Shown: positions 1 through 11,473, numbered from the stretch's first letter. The stretch: DNA of 64,000 nt from Lophium mytilinum (GCA_010093605.1 MU004182.1:2527195-2591194); one strand, 5' to 3'. Made by a program: numbers and translations. Notes: generated from the sequence alone by a model not told the origin.

Positions 1-71
1 CAATCCAAGCAATGTGGTGCGCAACCACCAAATCTGTATCCGAGCTTCTAGTAATCAAGCCAGGATTGAGC

Positions 72-2197
72 CTACTCGTGGGCGTGGCTTTGCTTCGTCT
101 TCTTCGTACGAGTGACGCTCTGCCATATATCCGTCCAGATTCCTAGGGGTGCGTCGATGCTCGCTTCATAGGCGTCAATCGCCGGTCGCTCCCAAACGAG
201 ATCGGCCTCAAGTGGTTTGACAAACTTCGACCTCTTGATGAGCTTGAAGCCTATCCAGGCCACGACACAAATAAAGCACATCGCGTAGTAAGTCATGAAA
301 GTTCCGACGTCGAAGGAATAGAACACCGCATATCCGTAGATGCAAAGCGTGACAGTCATGGTGATAAGGCCAGCGATGGCCACGTAGGGCTGGCCCCAGC
401 CCTTGTATGGAAGGCTATTGCGGTCGTAGCCTTGAGCCTTCATGGCGCGGTAGAAGAACAGGTAGATGGTGCACATGAAGATGTAGTCCAGAAGCTGAGC
501 AGCCTGGGTGATGTTTGCTAGCCTAGAAAATGTTAGCTTGGGTATCTGAGAAAAGAGGATGATTTGGAATACCATTTTACACCCTGTGCAGCACCGCTGC
601 TGACCGAGAGGAAGCCCAAGAATGGGAAGATCATAGTCACGAGGAAGCAGTAGATCGGGATTCCCTTCTTGGTAGTCTTCCGCAGGAACCTAGGCGCATG
701 GCCATCAATGGATAGCGAGTAGAGTGTCCGGGTAGCGCAGTAAACGTAGGAATTGCCTAGAGATGTGTCAGTTCATGGAGGTCGAGAATTAATTCTAAGT
801 TGAAAGGAGTGACGTATGGCTAGCAATAAATAGACGTCTTGGAACTGTAACGATCGGATAGATTCGACATACCGGCTGAGAAGATAGACGTGACCATGAG
901 GGCATTCGTAAGGTCAGGCAGAACCGAGATTCCCATGTTCTTCATCGCGATGACGTAGGGCGAAGACGCTCCGGTGCCAGTTCCGACGTTGTTCAGGAGG
1001 TCATTAAGGGTTGGATCGTCGTATGGCAGGATGATACCGACGCAAAGGGCTCCGAGAATGAAGAAGATTCCGAATCGCCAGTACATGGTTTTAAAGGCTG
1101 CCTTGATCGTCACACGGGGATAGATGGCTTCTCCAGCAACCATGGCGACGTACTCCGGACCGACAATCGTGAAAGAAGCTTGGAAGTATGCGCCCAAAAA
1201 TCCTTCGAACCGGCCGAGAGATCCAGTGTGAATATACTCCGCAAACGAGCCAGGCTTGTTCCAGTTTCTGAATCCATAGGCGTCGTGTTTGGGATTACCA
1301 CCAACCTGTGGAACTATCAGCAGTGCATGTAACATCTTGTGAAGTTGGCTTACCATGGTGACGAAGGTGAAGCAAAATAGCATGATGATAAGGATGATCT
1401 TGCCAGAGGCACTATGGACGTTTAGCCTTCTCTTGAACAACCGACAGAGACGGGGAGCTCACAGCCAGAATTCGCTCTCGCCATATGCTCGCACGGCAAG
1501 AAGGTTGATGGCGCTGGATAGAGTTAGTGAGGTGCTTGGGGCTTGCGCTTATGGGTATGGTATCGTACGCGTATAGGACGACGCAGGCGGACACGACGGC
1601 GGCAACGGGGATATCATCTCTCCAGAAAGTCAAGACTAGATTGAGCGCTGATATCTCGAACGGGATCAAGACAGCTTCATATAGCTACAGGTGTTGTTAG
1701 CATCCTCCTGTGCCTCGAGGCGAGGCCAGCCCTGCGGATCGGACTCCACGAATCCGATCAACCGACGTCATGTCGACACAAGGCTAGGTACACGGAGCTC
1801 TTCAAGAACTTACAAAGAAGTTCCAACCCGCCATGAAGCCGTATGCTTCGTCTACCCACATAGAGCCCATGCGGACCCAGCCACCAACGACTGGCATGAA
1901 GACGGTCATCTCAGCCATGCAGCTGTTGACTAGGGCCAAGAACCCGCAGTATATGGCGAAGGCGAGGAACAAGCTCCCCGGACCGCCCTCAATGAGGCCC
2001 CAGCCGATACTGACGAAGAGCGCAGTGCCAATTGAGCCTCCGATGGCAATCCATTGGATCTGGCGGTTGGATAGGCGGCGATGGAGGCCACTGACATCTT
2101 CGACGACGGCTTCGCGAGCGTCTCCTTCGTCGCCGCTGTACGTGGGCGCGGCTGTCTTCTCCTCGACCGCGGCTTCGTCTTTGGAAAAAAACTTCAT
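72..2197 (-). CDS. Amino acid permease (YAT/APC family)
   Basis: Proton-coupled amino acid uptake permease of the plasma membrane, 553 aa. Exons by splice signals and phase: 2197-1814, 1684-1569, 1513-1463, 1411-1354, 1305-873, 756-583, 517-72; all phases agree. The N-terminal cytosolic stretch (about 45 aa) is followed by the family signature RQIQWIAIGGSIGTALFVSI, the first membrane span. Later exons carry AINLLAVRAYGESEFW, GGNPKHDAYGFRNW and SFTIVGPEYVAMVAGEA, all typical of fungal general and specific amino acid permeases. The C-terminal tail is charged and short. The start is the ATG at 2197; the frame is open 9 nt further upstream but without an ATG. The substrate cannot be read from sequence. 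The 116 bp intron 5 is longer than most in this window. Two adjacent GATA motifs lie about 520 bp upstream. Confidence 0.93.
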
Positions 2198-4067
2198 GGC
2201 GAGCAATTCGTGTGTTGGTTACACCAGGCGGGTGCCCGCGAGAGAGGGCACCCGGACTTATAAGCGTCGCACAGCTGCATGGCACACAGGCAGGCAGTCC
2301 CAGGACCCCGACTACGGGTGCGGCATCCTTCACTGCAGGGAACCGCAAATCGCGGCTGGAGTTGTTTGTCGACGTAGACAACTTCGGGGAAGGCCCAGCA
2401 GCTAGTCCGGCGTCGGCGATAACCCTAAGGCAATCTCGACAGGGCCTCACAAGCAGGCCGATCCTATCACAGACGGTGTATTTGAGAGTAAGTTACGCGT
2501 GGGGCGGCCCTGGATAAGCTGGAGAAAACTCTATGGGGAGATTCTATCCCTGCAAACTAACTCATTGCTCTTAGAGGCTCTAGATAGCGTCTGTGTAACC
2601 CCGATACGGAATAACAAAACCGACCAGTCAGAAGCATTGTGTTTTAGCGGAGTTTTATCCGTAGTTTAGGTTACGTCGGGGCGTGGTCTCGATCGCCCAA
2701 TACCCCGTGCCGTCAGGTGAGATAATGATAAGTATAGTGAATGCCAGTTTCCTGCTGTAATTCGATTAGGTTGCTACTGATTTCGTTGACTTGGGAACAC
2801 ATTCCATTCACTGCACTTAGCCACGTGACGCGGTACTGAGTATCCGAATCTTATCTCGATTCGGCCCGATTTCACGTCATTGTCTGGTTGTCACAGCGGA
2901 CTTACTGTCGCTCCCTTTACAGCTCTCATATCAGTGTCACTCCTGAGGTCATTGCACCTCCGGTGACTCTCGTACCAAATTCACTGCACACTGCGCATTG
3001 TGTCACTCTACATCGAGGGCACTCAGCTGTCATGGCCCTTCAAATTATTCGCCACGCTTTCGCCTCTACCGGCGCTTACAGGCATTCCCTAAGCTCGGTT
3101 GCGGGAATAGATGTTTTGGGGGCATAGGGGCGGTATTGAAAACTCTTGCGAGTGGGTTGTTTTCTAGTACGCGAGTCATGAGAAGGTGGGCATCATGGAA
3201 CAAGACGATGGAACCAGAACAAGGCAAAAACGTAATGTCACGATGACTTGCATTGAGGGAGAACTGTCTTGGGAACATGAGGCTGAGGCTTTGGTGTTCG
3301 GTACAATGCCTCGTCATACGTCCTTTACCCTCCGTTGCTACTCTCAAGGGTATTTCAGCATACTATCAGAGCTTCAAAAGAGAAGTAGGCCGTTGCTTGC
3401 TATAGTGTGTAAAGCCATTGAGGTCGCCTACCAAGTCCTTCGTTCTAGCCTCAGCAAATGACAATCTTTCTCCCCTGAACTCGAGACGACGGAACAAAAA
3501 CCCTAAAACAAGAGAAGATTATCCACACCCATACCCTTGGGCGAGGTTGAAAAAGGGACAATGACTTTCTAGTTACGCCAAAGCGCTTGCTAGTCAAATG
3601 GCCTAGAGAAATGAAACTTTTCATATAGGCTTTATTAGAGAAGGAGCGTTTTCGCGTGTTCAATCGAAAGATTAAACCGCCCTTGGATTGACAAGGCTCT
3701 TGATATACTTCAGGCGGCGTTTAAAAAATCTACTGAAGCTTTTACCAAAATCCTCAATCTGAGCCGAAGGAGGTTCGCAATACGCCATCCGTTGCGTCGT
3801 TACTTCCACAGTCAAATGGGGGGATGGCCCAATTCTCCCTGTCAATCGAGAAACTCTATCTAAACCACACCATACAAATCTACTAATACGCCACCTACTT
3901 GCAACTCCGAATATTTCTATTACAGCCCATATCCTAGACCTGCACCTTTCTTCTAGTGAGAGGAGACGTGATAGCGATTCCTCGAGGAGAGCCGCCATCT
4001 GGCAAAGCATCAACACTAGACCATCAAGCATCATCACGAAAGATCGGAATAGCGCGCCTGAGCGTCG
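2198..4067. other. Intergenic region, permease to F-box gene
   Basis: About 1.9 kb. It holds the permease upstream region, with the GATA pair. Short ORFs on both strands resemble no family I recognise and lack consistent splice signals. No tRNA, repeat array or transposase remnant was seen. Confidence 0.5.
2720..2731. promoter_or_regulatory. Tandem HGATAR motifs upstream of the permease
   Basis: The sequence AGATAATGATAAG holds two abutting GATA sites (AGATAA, TGATAA) about 520 bp upstream of the permease ATG. AreA-type GATA factors bind HGATAR, often as pairs, in front of nitrogen-regulated permeases. The motif is seen; the role is inferred. Confidence 0.4.
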
Positions 4068-5307
4068 ATGGAGCATCCGGAGAACTTCAAGTCCATATCA
4101 AGATTGAAGCCATACCGAGAAACTATCGAGGTTCTTCGCCTTGCCGATGAAAAGCAACGCCTGGGAACCCAAGATACTCCTCAGGACAGCTGTCGAATCA
4201 CGGAGTTACCAACTGAGATACTACAACAAATTCGTTCTTGCCTTCCACCATCATCAGCCGCGGCATTCGCCCTGACTGCGCGTGCCCTCAGCCCGACTCG
4301 CTGAAGTAAAAAAGCTGACAACACCACAGTGCCACTCAATTGCCACCATCATCGGCACGGAATCGTGGTCGAACCTCGAGCAAGACGTCAGGAAGACAGC
4401 GCGATGCAACTTTGGGCGAGCCATGGAGAGAGGCACCCCAGACGGCCTATTCTGCTACCACTGCGAGCGTATGCATCGGCTTGTCAAAGTCGAATCTGGC
4501 AAGCTCCGAGATCACTACACGCTCTGCAAGCTGAAACAACTGAGCATCCGGGACCCAGCAGCAGCTAACAAGTACCTACGTTTTATGATGAAGCGGATGG
4601 GCTTATCCTGCGACTACATCCTCCGCATGTCCCAATGGGAGGCCTACTGGAAGCATCTATCTCAAACCCGGCTCGTCATGAACCCGCTCTTCTCGCCGCA
4701 AGAATCGACCCAGCTCTTGCCGGGCATGCCATTCCAGATGCGCTCGGGGGCATATGTCATACGCCCCGTGTCAATTCCACAATCTATCCCACCAGCCCGA
4801 CCTCTCCAGTTCTACCAGATCAACCGGGTGACCCGTCCTCAAGAGCGCTTTCCACCGGAGCCAATGGATCTCGAGGGATCATCGCGGTCATCGCGGTCGT
4901 CGCGGTCGTCAAGATTGCAGCCTCACAGTCGCTCTGGTAGCAGTGACGCATCAAGCATCCGTACATACGACTCATCAAAACGCCATCACCGTGGCCGGAG
5001 GATGATTGCGAGTCTCCGAAACCTCAAGCGCTCTACGAATCGGCGGAGATCAGAGAAAGCGCCTGCTTCGAAGTCGCACGAGGCCTCCTCCGATGGCCAC
5101 GGCACTATACTTAGGGGGTTCTGCGCGCTGAGAAATTCACCCCGACTGGAGGATAGAACAGAAGATATGAGAGTGATGAGGGATATTATGTGGTTCCAAG
5201 AACGGAGACTTTGGCAGGCGGCGGAAAGCCGGAGCACGGATGGTTGGAGCTCCAATGGTGTGGGGTTCCCATCTCGAGGTCCGCCATGGTTCATTCTCAC
5301 ACTGTGA
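4068..5307 (+). CDS. F-box protein gene with an apparent frame break
   Basis: The first frame (ATG at 4068) encodes about 79 aa with an F-box core, RITELPTEILQQIRSCLPP followed by AAAFALTARAL. Such proteins usually recruit substrates to SCF ubiquitin ligases through Skp1. Near 4290 the homologous reading moves by +1: the second frame continues with RLAEVKKL, a FCYHCERMHR motif typical of the region after the F-box in many fungal F-box proteins, and a Ser/Arg-rich tail, ending at 5307. No intron fits. The GT at 4282 paired with the AG at 4329, which has a CTGAC branch-like site before it, is 48 nt long and cannot change frame. So this is either a real frameshift (a decaying gene) or a sequence error. 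F-box genes turn over fast in ascomycetes, so decay is plausible. Confidence 0.6.
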
Positions 5308-5908
5308 TCTACCGCGCTTTCTCGAGGGTGGGGGTTCATAGGGTTGTCTGGGCCATTGCTTCGTGATTCTTGATGTCTCGAGGTCGTAGGCTTCGCTTCT
5401 TCTCTCTTCACCTCCTAATTTCCTGCGTTGGCTAGACACAATTCCTCAAAAACTCTTCCCACATGCCATGATTGCTATTGCTTCGCTGTATGTCATACCT
5501 GTCAAAAAGATGTCCTTATAATGCTGTAATCTCGACCCCATGGCAGTACTGAAGCTAACATCGAGGAGCCAAGTAGGGAATGCCGATATTTGGGGATTTG
5601 ACTTTGCTGCTTTCTTATTACCTCTGCTACTCTCCCAGTGCTTTGCTACACAAAGGATTTAGGTATTTAATCAAGCAAAGGACTAGGTAGAAGTCAGGGT
5701 GCTTAACTTGTATAGCACACGGAGTAATTTTCAGATAGATTAAATGGCTTCAAATACATTGATTGATAATTGACTCGTATAAACATTGTTTGGTCGAGCT
5801 CCCTACCCATTGAACCCAGAATGAACGCCAATACCCTACCATGCCCTCATAATGCAAAAGTGCGACGATCATGAATGTAACGCCCAACTGGGAGTCTTTA
5901 TAGCGAAA
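5308..5908. other. Intergenic region between convergent F-box gene and atg15
   Basis: About 600 bp between two 3' ends. AT-richer than the flanking exons. No gene or repeat seen. Confidence 0.5.
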
Positions 5909-7913
5909 TCAAATCTCTATCCTCTCCATCACAGCTGGTGCGGTTGTTTGTGGTGACGCTTTGTTATCTGGTGATGGGTCGACGCAGATAAGTCCGAACC
6001 ATTCCTTCGAGGTGCAAGTAGTTGAACTTGTTGTTGACAAAGGACCTGTGGATGACCTTCCAGGGGGAGAAGTGGATGTAGGGTCTTTGCACCCGCCAAA
6101 CCAACCAAGATGGTTGCATGAGGATGTAGGCGTAGGTACTGTCATTGTGGGCGTAGGAGTAGCGGACGGGACCGTAAGTGTCTCGGTTGAAGTGACTTCG
6201 TCTTTGCAGCCGAACCAACCAGGCTAGTTAACGTTAGTATTAGGACATAGTTTATTAGTTATGAGTGCGTACCGTCTTGCAAGTAGAAGTAGTCGTGGTT
6301 GTGATTGAAGAGGTCGAAGTTGTTGGCCCACTTGTGGTACTTTCATCCAGACATCCCCACCAACCAGGCGTTTTGCAGGTTTCAGTGCGAGTCCTCGTGG
6401 ACGTTGCCGTGGAAGTCATGCTTCGGGTCGTTGTTGAGGATTCCGTCCCATTGCTCTCAAAGAATTCCCAGGGGTAGCAGTCGGTGCAGTTGACATATTG
6501 TTTGCACTCTGCCGGCTCGTCATATTTCATTATAACGTCGTTAATGACGCTGTGGATCTTGTGGGTTCCGATTCCAACTCGCCATCCAAAATCATCGACG
6601 GTATTGTAGGTACACTTAAACCCAGTATGGCACACGCTCTGCATGGCATATCCGCCGAAAGTGCAGGATGAGCTTGCTTTGTTGCACTCGCCCATGAAGA
6701 CTGGGTCGGCAGTGTGGCCGAAGTGGTAGCCGCCAGTCATTTTCCGCTGTTGGAGTGCACCCACTTGATGACCCGGAGGGGTTGGGAGCCCAAGGCGAGC
6801 GGCTGGCATAGCCTCTGGAACAGCTTCAAAAGTGACCACTGGAAGGCCAAATGTCAGACCAAGGAAGCTGCTCACAGCACCGCCGAGCGAGTGGCCCGCC
6901 ACCCATATGTCCGCATCCGGGTACAAGGCGGTAACATTGTGGTACAAGTCCTGGGCGGCATAATAATACCGATTCTTGTCCCGCAAGGCCTTGACTAAAC
7001 AGGTGGAGTTGCAGGTGTAGGCGCTTGTTTGGCATTCGCATACGGTTCTCCAGAGATATTGTCCACCTTGACCACAGCAACAGCTGAAGAAAAGGTTGTC
7101 GTTGATCTTATCGTTGGTCGTGGTCTCAGATCCGTCAAATACGGCCGGCGAGGTACCCTTTAGGCCAATGACTACAGTGGAGTTCTCTGTATCTGCGAAA
7201 ATGTGTCCACGGAGGCCGTCTGTTTCCCAGCCAAAGTCTTCGGTGTAGTTGTAGCCTCCTCCCACATCCTCCCACTCGCCCGTGTTGGGTTCCATCACAT
7301 AGGCGTTTGCCGCCATCCTGGCGAAGCTCAACACGGTCTCTTTGTCTGTAACATTTGGTCCGTAGATTTCGTCAATAGTCCAGTCTGAGGCGGGTAGCGA
7401 AATAGCCTGGCCAGTCATACGCCCATGGTCCAAGATGGAATTTATGTTCTCTGGACTCCTGTCCACCAGCCGCTCAATGTTCATGGCCTCAGACCGGGCG
7501 CGAAGGCGGGGAACGGGCTCCCTGTCTAGAGATTCATCCTCCATCATCCACAACGGAGCGTCCTCTGGTACATCGAGCTTCCTGTGCAGGTCTGGGTACT
7601 GGTAGGTCCCATGGTGGAATATGTGTTTGAGTTTCTGCCAGGCAACCAGGTATTAGTAGCGTCATCACAGCGAGCGAACGGTTGAACCTACAAAATCAAG
7701 CTCTCTGGGAGCTTTCCCGGGCTCTGGAGAAGGGCCTCCCCCCGGAATGAGCCCGGGAAGTATTACAGGTATCTCTGGATCATTCTCGGGGCGCGAAGCG
7801 GCGGTAAGGTGGAGGGTAGATGAGGATATAGCGAGAAAGGACAGCAAAAGGCGGGCAGTCACCCTCCCGGCGGAGTGACAGCGGAGATGAGGGGGCTGCA
7901 TGTTCGCGACCAT
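5909..7913 (-). CDS. atg15: Autophagy-related lipase Atg15
   Basis: Vacuolar phospholipase that breaks down autophagic bodies and multivesicular-body vesicles inside the vacuole. 632 aa from exons 7913-7692, 7634-6273 and 6223-5909. An N-terminal hydrophobic segment (about residues 20-40) is the type II membrane anchor of the family. Family motifs in order: [58 protein letters not shown], the nucleophile elbow [11 protein letters not shown] (Ser about 323), [12 protein letters not shown] and [10 protein letters not shown], supplying the Ser-Asp-His triad. Beyond the lipase domain is a Ser/Thr-rich tail with four short Cys-Trp motifs ([29 protein letters not shown]); the last intron (49 bp) lies between the first two. 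Divergent from a VPS9-domain gene. Confidence 0.95.
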
Positions 7914-8183
7914 GAAGTAGTGTTCGCAGGCGTCATAGCAGGAGGGACGACATGGCGAGGATGGTGTTATGGTGTTGAGGTGTTGAGGTGAATGATGATG
8001 GGGATGAGTTGTGATGCACGCGGTGGCGTTCGCGCGCTGTGAGTGGTCTAAAGGATGCCTGTCCGCATGACGTTTGGCCCCATGCCGTGCAGCTGCGAAT
8101 AGGCGACGCGGAGGTCTGGTCTGATGTCCACGGCATCCACCATGTTCCCGTGAGCTGCCGCGCCCTCAGATACCTCCACTGTT
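7914..8183. promoter_or_regulatory. Shared divergent promoter, atg15 / VPS9 gene
   Basis: Only 270 bp separate the two start codons, so both 5' UTRs and promoters must lie here. No specific factor site is claimed. Confidence 0.6.
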
Positions 8184-10459
8184 ATGGCCAGTCGCCCGCC
8201 TGAAAAGGGCGTGGACCAGAAGAATCTCAAGGTCCTCCACACCTCCAAGTCCTTCAGCCGTCTCGAGCCCTCCAAGAGCCCCCTCTCCCGCAGCCGCGCA
8301 AGTACCCTCCAAGGGCCCCCGGTGCCTGATATCCTCTTTCCCCAGGATGTCGTGATGTCCCCGTCGGTTGAGGACGGAGAAGAGAAGAAGGACATCTTTG
8401 CCTCCAAAGACGGCGACGAGTCCGTCGATGGAGAGCTGGACGAACAAGATGCCCCCGATATCAAGTTGCCGGACACCTTCGAGGAGCTCCCCATCGAGAT
8501 CCGGAGTCTGACGGAGAGGTGGGAACTTCACTCTGGATAACAATGTGTTCCGTGTATCTAACTATGCGCAGGTTCCTAGAGTCTCTATCCGCCAAAGTCC
8601 ATCCCGCGCCCCTGTCTATCGATGCCCTCTCCGACCTCTATCAAGACTTCTACTCCCGCGCCTCGTCCCATATAGGAACCCACATAGCAACCCTTATTTC
8701 CCGCTTATCACGAGAGCAGTCTACGCCTCCTGGTACAGGCAAGGGGAGCAAACCTGCATCTGTCAACTCCCGGAAAGGGACTGACCCGCCATCAGCTAGT
8801 GAGCAGCAGATGCTAACTGCCTCCGAGATATCAGATCGAAAGAAAGCACGGCGGATATTGGAGCTCAAACGTGGTGCTCTAGAGGAAGCTGTGGAGCGAG
8901 CAGTGTGCGAGAAGCTGTATGAACGCATATGGCGCCATCGGAGCACCGACGACGAGGAGAGGGACCAGAAGCTGAGGTCTCGCACCGCTGCCTTATCGTT
9001 AGTCGGAATAGGCCTCAAGGAGCTCCTTGTAAACACAGACGATGTCACCGAAGATATAAAAGAAAGGACCTCGGAAAAGGAGCTAGAGATCAAAGAATGG
9101 CTGTCTGCGGCCAGGATCGATATCCAGAAGATGGATGACGAGAAGTACCCTCTTGGAAAGCTGCAGCATCTCACTGCAGCGCATAAGAGCATAGTCGAAG
9201 CGCTTTCAAAGATATTCCCGGCCACGTCCTCTGCTGATGAGATACTACCTACGCTAATATACTCGCTCATTACCTCCCCTCCAGCCACCATCAATGTCAT
9301 TAGCAACCTTAATTTCATACAGCGGTTTCGTGGCTCCAGCAGGATGGACGGCGAAGCTGCATACTGTCTCGTCAACCTTGAGGCGGCTATCTCGTTCCTT
9401 GAGACTGTTGACCTATCTTCTTTGCGGGCTAACGAAGGCCCTGAGGGCCCAGGGAAATCAAACAGCCGGCCTACAACCCCTAGAACCGAAATGACGCCTA
9501 TGAAACTGGGTCTTTCACCCGTGGAATCACCTCCTATTAGGCCTAGTATCTCTGGTGTTACAGCCTCTTCTAGCGACCTGAGTGGCTCCCCAACGACGAC
9601 GAAGTCCCAGCGCCGGCTGAGCAACCTCATCCAATCACAAACAACTCGAATCGAACAAGCAAGTGATGCTGTTCGTGAGAGTATAATAGATAGTGCCGAT
9701 CAAGCCCTCGACAGCATCAACAGTACTCTTGAAAACAGCTTCCGCTTCCTCTTCGGCCGCAAGGGCGCCGCACCGGGGCAGCCCGAGCCTTCACTCCCGA
9801 AAACACTCGAGGAGGCCCGAAAGCTCGTTAGTTCCCCTACCATACCAGACGACGACAACGCCAGTGTGAGTGCCGCCAGCTCTATCGCTGAACAGGCCGA
9901 CGAAACTCCCGAGGAAAAACCAGACCTCAATTCGAAGATGGCAGATATATTCGGTGGCCGTCGTCCTATCCGAGATCGCAGCGTAGATAGCACAAAGAGC
10001 GGAGGCAGTAACAACGGGAAGCGTGTCGCTTTCAATGAAGGCAAGGCTGCTAGTCCTACCCCTCCGAAACTAGATCAAGGCACCACAACTACCCCTCCAG
10101 TGGGCAACGGAGCCGTGGAGTCTATGCGTAATCTGGGTAACACGTTGAACCCGCTCAGCCGCTTCCCAAACATGAACATGATCCCTCGCTTCGGTCGAGT
10201 CAATACTCCACCCATCGCGCCACCGGCTGCGGGCGTGGACAAGGGGAGGCAGCTATCAACTCCACCGCTCTCCTCAGAAGATCTTTCCAAGGAGGCTCGA
10301 GCCATTGCCGCACTAGATGTATTGAGGAAAACAACGCCACCCGTAAAACGGTTCCTGGAGTTGAAGGACGTCAAAGAGTTGAAGATCGGGGAGATTGAAG
10401 AGCTACTGAAGGAATACCAGCGGCTCGCAGGTGCTTTGAAGGGCGCGATCAATTCATGA
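8184..10459 (+). CDS. VPS9-domain Rab5-type guanine nucleotide exchange factor
   Basis: Likely activates a Rab5/Vps21-class GTPase at endosomes on the route to the vacuole. 740 aa from exons 8184-8518 and 8572-10459; the intron has a CTAAC branch and a CAG acceptor. A low-complexity N-terminus (about 110 aa) precedes a helical bundle and the VPS9 core at about residues 300-405: YPLGKLQHLTAAHKSIVEAL, SADEILPTLIYSLI, NVISNLNFIQRFR and GEAAYCLVNLEAAISFLE, which are signature segments of the domain. The remaining C-terminal half is Ser/Pro/Thr-rich and disordered, ending in a short helix rich in Glu and Leu. No CUE ubiquitin-binding domain was recognised, which fits a Muk1-like rather than a yeast Vps9-like layout, but that subfamily call is tentative. 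Confidence 0.85.
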
Positions 10460-10613
10460 TGCATTCCTTGAATCGGAACCTGGAGTTTGGCGTGGTGTTC
10501 GGGGTTACATCGTAGGATAGACTAAATCTCTGTTGTATACGAGAGCGTCATTAGACTTTGCTCAGATCTATCCTCGAAACATCTGCTGGTGACCTGGTAT
10601 CTGTTCCCTGAAT

Positions 10614-10735
10614 GGTGTCTTGTATATCTATATACACCCGCAAAATGCACGCCTGGATAGTTGTGTTCAGCGCACGTAGTATATAGAGCTAGAAGTCTAA
10701 AATACAGCGTTACAACCATTATATCCACTATTTTC
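10614..10735 (+). repeat. Dispersed repeat monomer, forward copy (left arm)
   Basis: Carries TACACCCGCAAAATGCACGC, then CTGGATAG, TAGAGCTAGAAGTCTAAAAT and CGTTACAACC. It is the same family and orientation as the tandem array at 20.5-21.2 kb, and is inverted relative to the copy at 11,150-11,292. Confidence 0.75.
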
Positions 10736-10784
10736 TATCATATGGCCTTCGGGCGCCGGGGTCGTGGGTCGAGGCTGTTGTTGG

Positions 10785-10965
10785 AGTAATGGGAGTAGTG
10801 GGAGTAATGGGAGTAGTGGGAGTAATGGGAGTAGTGGGAGTAATGGGAGTAGTGGGAGTAATGGGAGTAGTGGGAGTAATGGGAGTAATGGGAGTACGGG
10901 GAGTAATGGGAGTACGGGGAGTAAGGGGAGTAATGGGAGTAATGGAAGTAATGGGAGTAAAACAG
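10785..10965 (+). repeat. GGGAGTAAT/GGGAGTAGT minisatellite
   Basis: A tandem array of 9 bp GGGAGTNNT units in which AAT and AGT versions alternate, giving an 18 bp higher-order unit for the first ~100 bp. Later units change to GGGAGTACGG and GGAAGTAAT. Runs of three or four G on the plus strand recur at 9 bp spacing. Open frames in both directions here are only a result of the repeat. Confidence 0.95.
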
Positions 10966-11149
10966 GTTAAAGAGTATAAAGCTGCAAAATAGAGGAAGAG
11001 ACATCTTAAGCCCAATTCTACGAGTATAGCCGATTCTACAAGTATAGCCGGTTCTCCCGCGTGCTGGACTGGGTTATCCTGTCAGTTGTTTGAGAGGTGG
11101 AATTAGCTATTCAAGGCACCCCCAAAGGTATAAGAATTGAACAAAGTGG

Positions 11150-11292
11150 ACAACAAGGTTGTCACGCCGGAATCCACGCATTTGGCTATATTATAAGTGT
11201 ACCTACACCTGTCCACTACGCGCAGACGCGTGCTGAATTAGGCTATCCAGGCGTGCATTTGGCGGGTGTACATAGCTATTGAAGACGCTCGC
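11150..11292 (-). repeat. Dispersed repeat monomer, inverted copy (right arm)
   Basis: Read on the minus strand it carries GCGTCTTCAATAGCTATG, TACACCCGCCAAATGCACGC, CTGGATAGCC and, further on, CCGGCGTGACAACC, in the same order as the monomers at 10.6 kb and 20.5-21.2 kb. Confidence 0.75.
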
Positions 11293-11473
11293 GGAGGATG
11301 AAGAGTTGCGGGGAATGAAGGTGAAAAAAGTGACGCAACACTCCCATAATTCAGAGACTAACAGTGTGACAGTTCCCACCTGAAGTCGGTAAACGTAGGC
11401 AAAAGTGCTTTTTGCGCGTTATATCGACGATGACGCATCGCAAACCACACTGGCTGGCGGCAGCGAGCGATGC

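Noticed and set aside
3672-4076. Minus-strand 134-codon frame before the F-box gene
   Set aside because: No domain, no splice support, and it overlaps the F-box start in antisense.
4282-4329. Intron joining the two F-box frames (GT at 4282, AG at 4329, CTGAC branch)
   Set aside because: The length is 48 nt, a multiple of three, so it cannot move the frame as required; the donor GTGCCC is also poor.
8650-9630. 326-codon minus-strand frame
   Set aside because: It is the antisense of the VPS9-domain gene, whose own frame has clear family motifs.
10728-11015. Repetitive Thr/Pro/Ile and Ser/Tyr/His frames on the minus strand and Ser/Asn/Gly frames on the plus strand
   Set aside because: All are products of the GGGAGTNNT minisatellite; a 9 bp unit leaves all frames open by chance.
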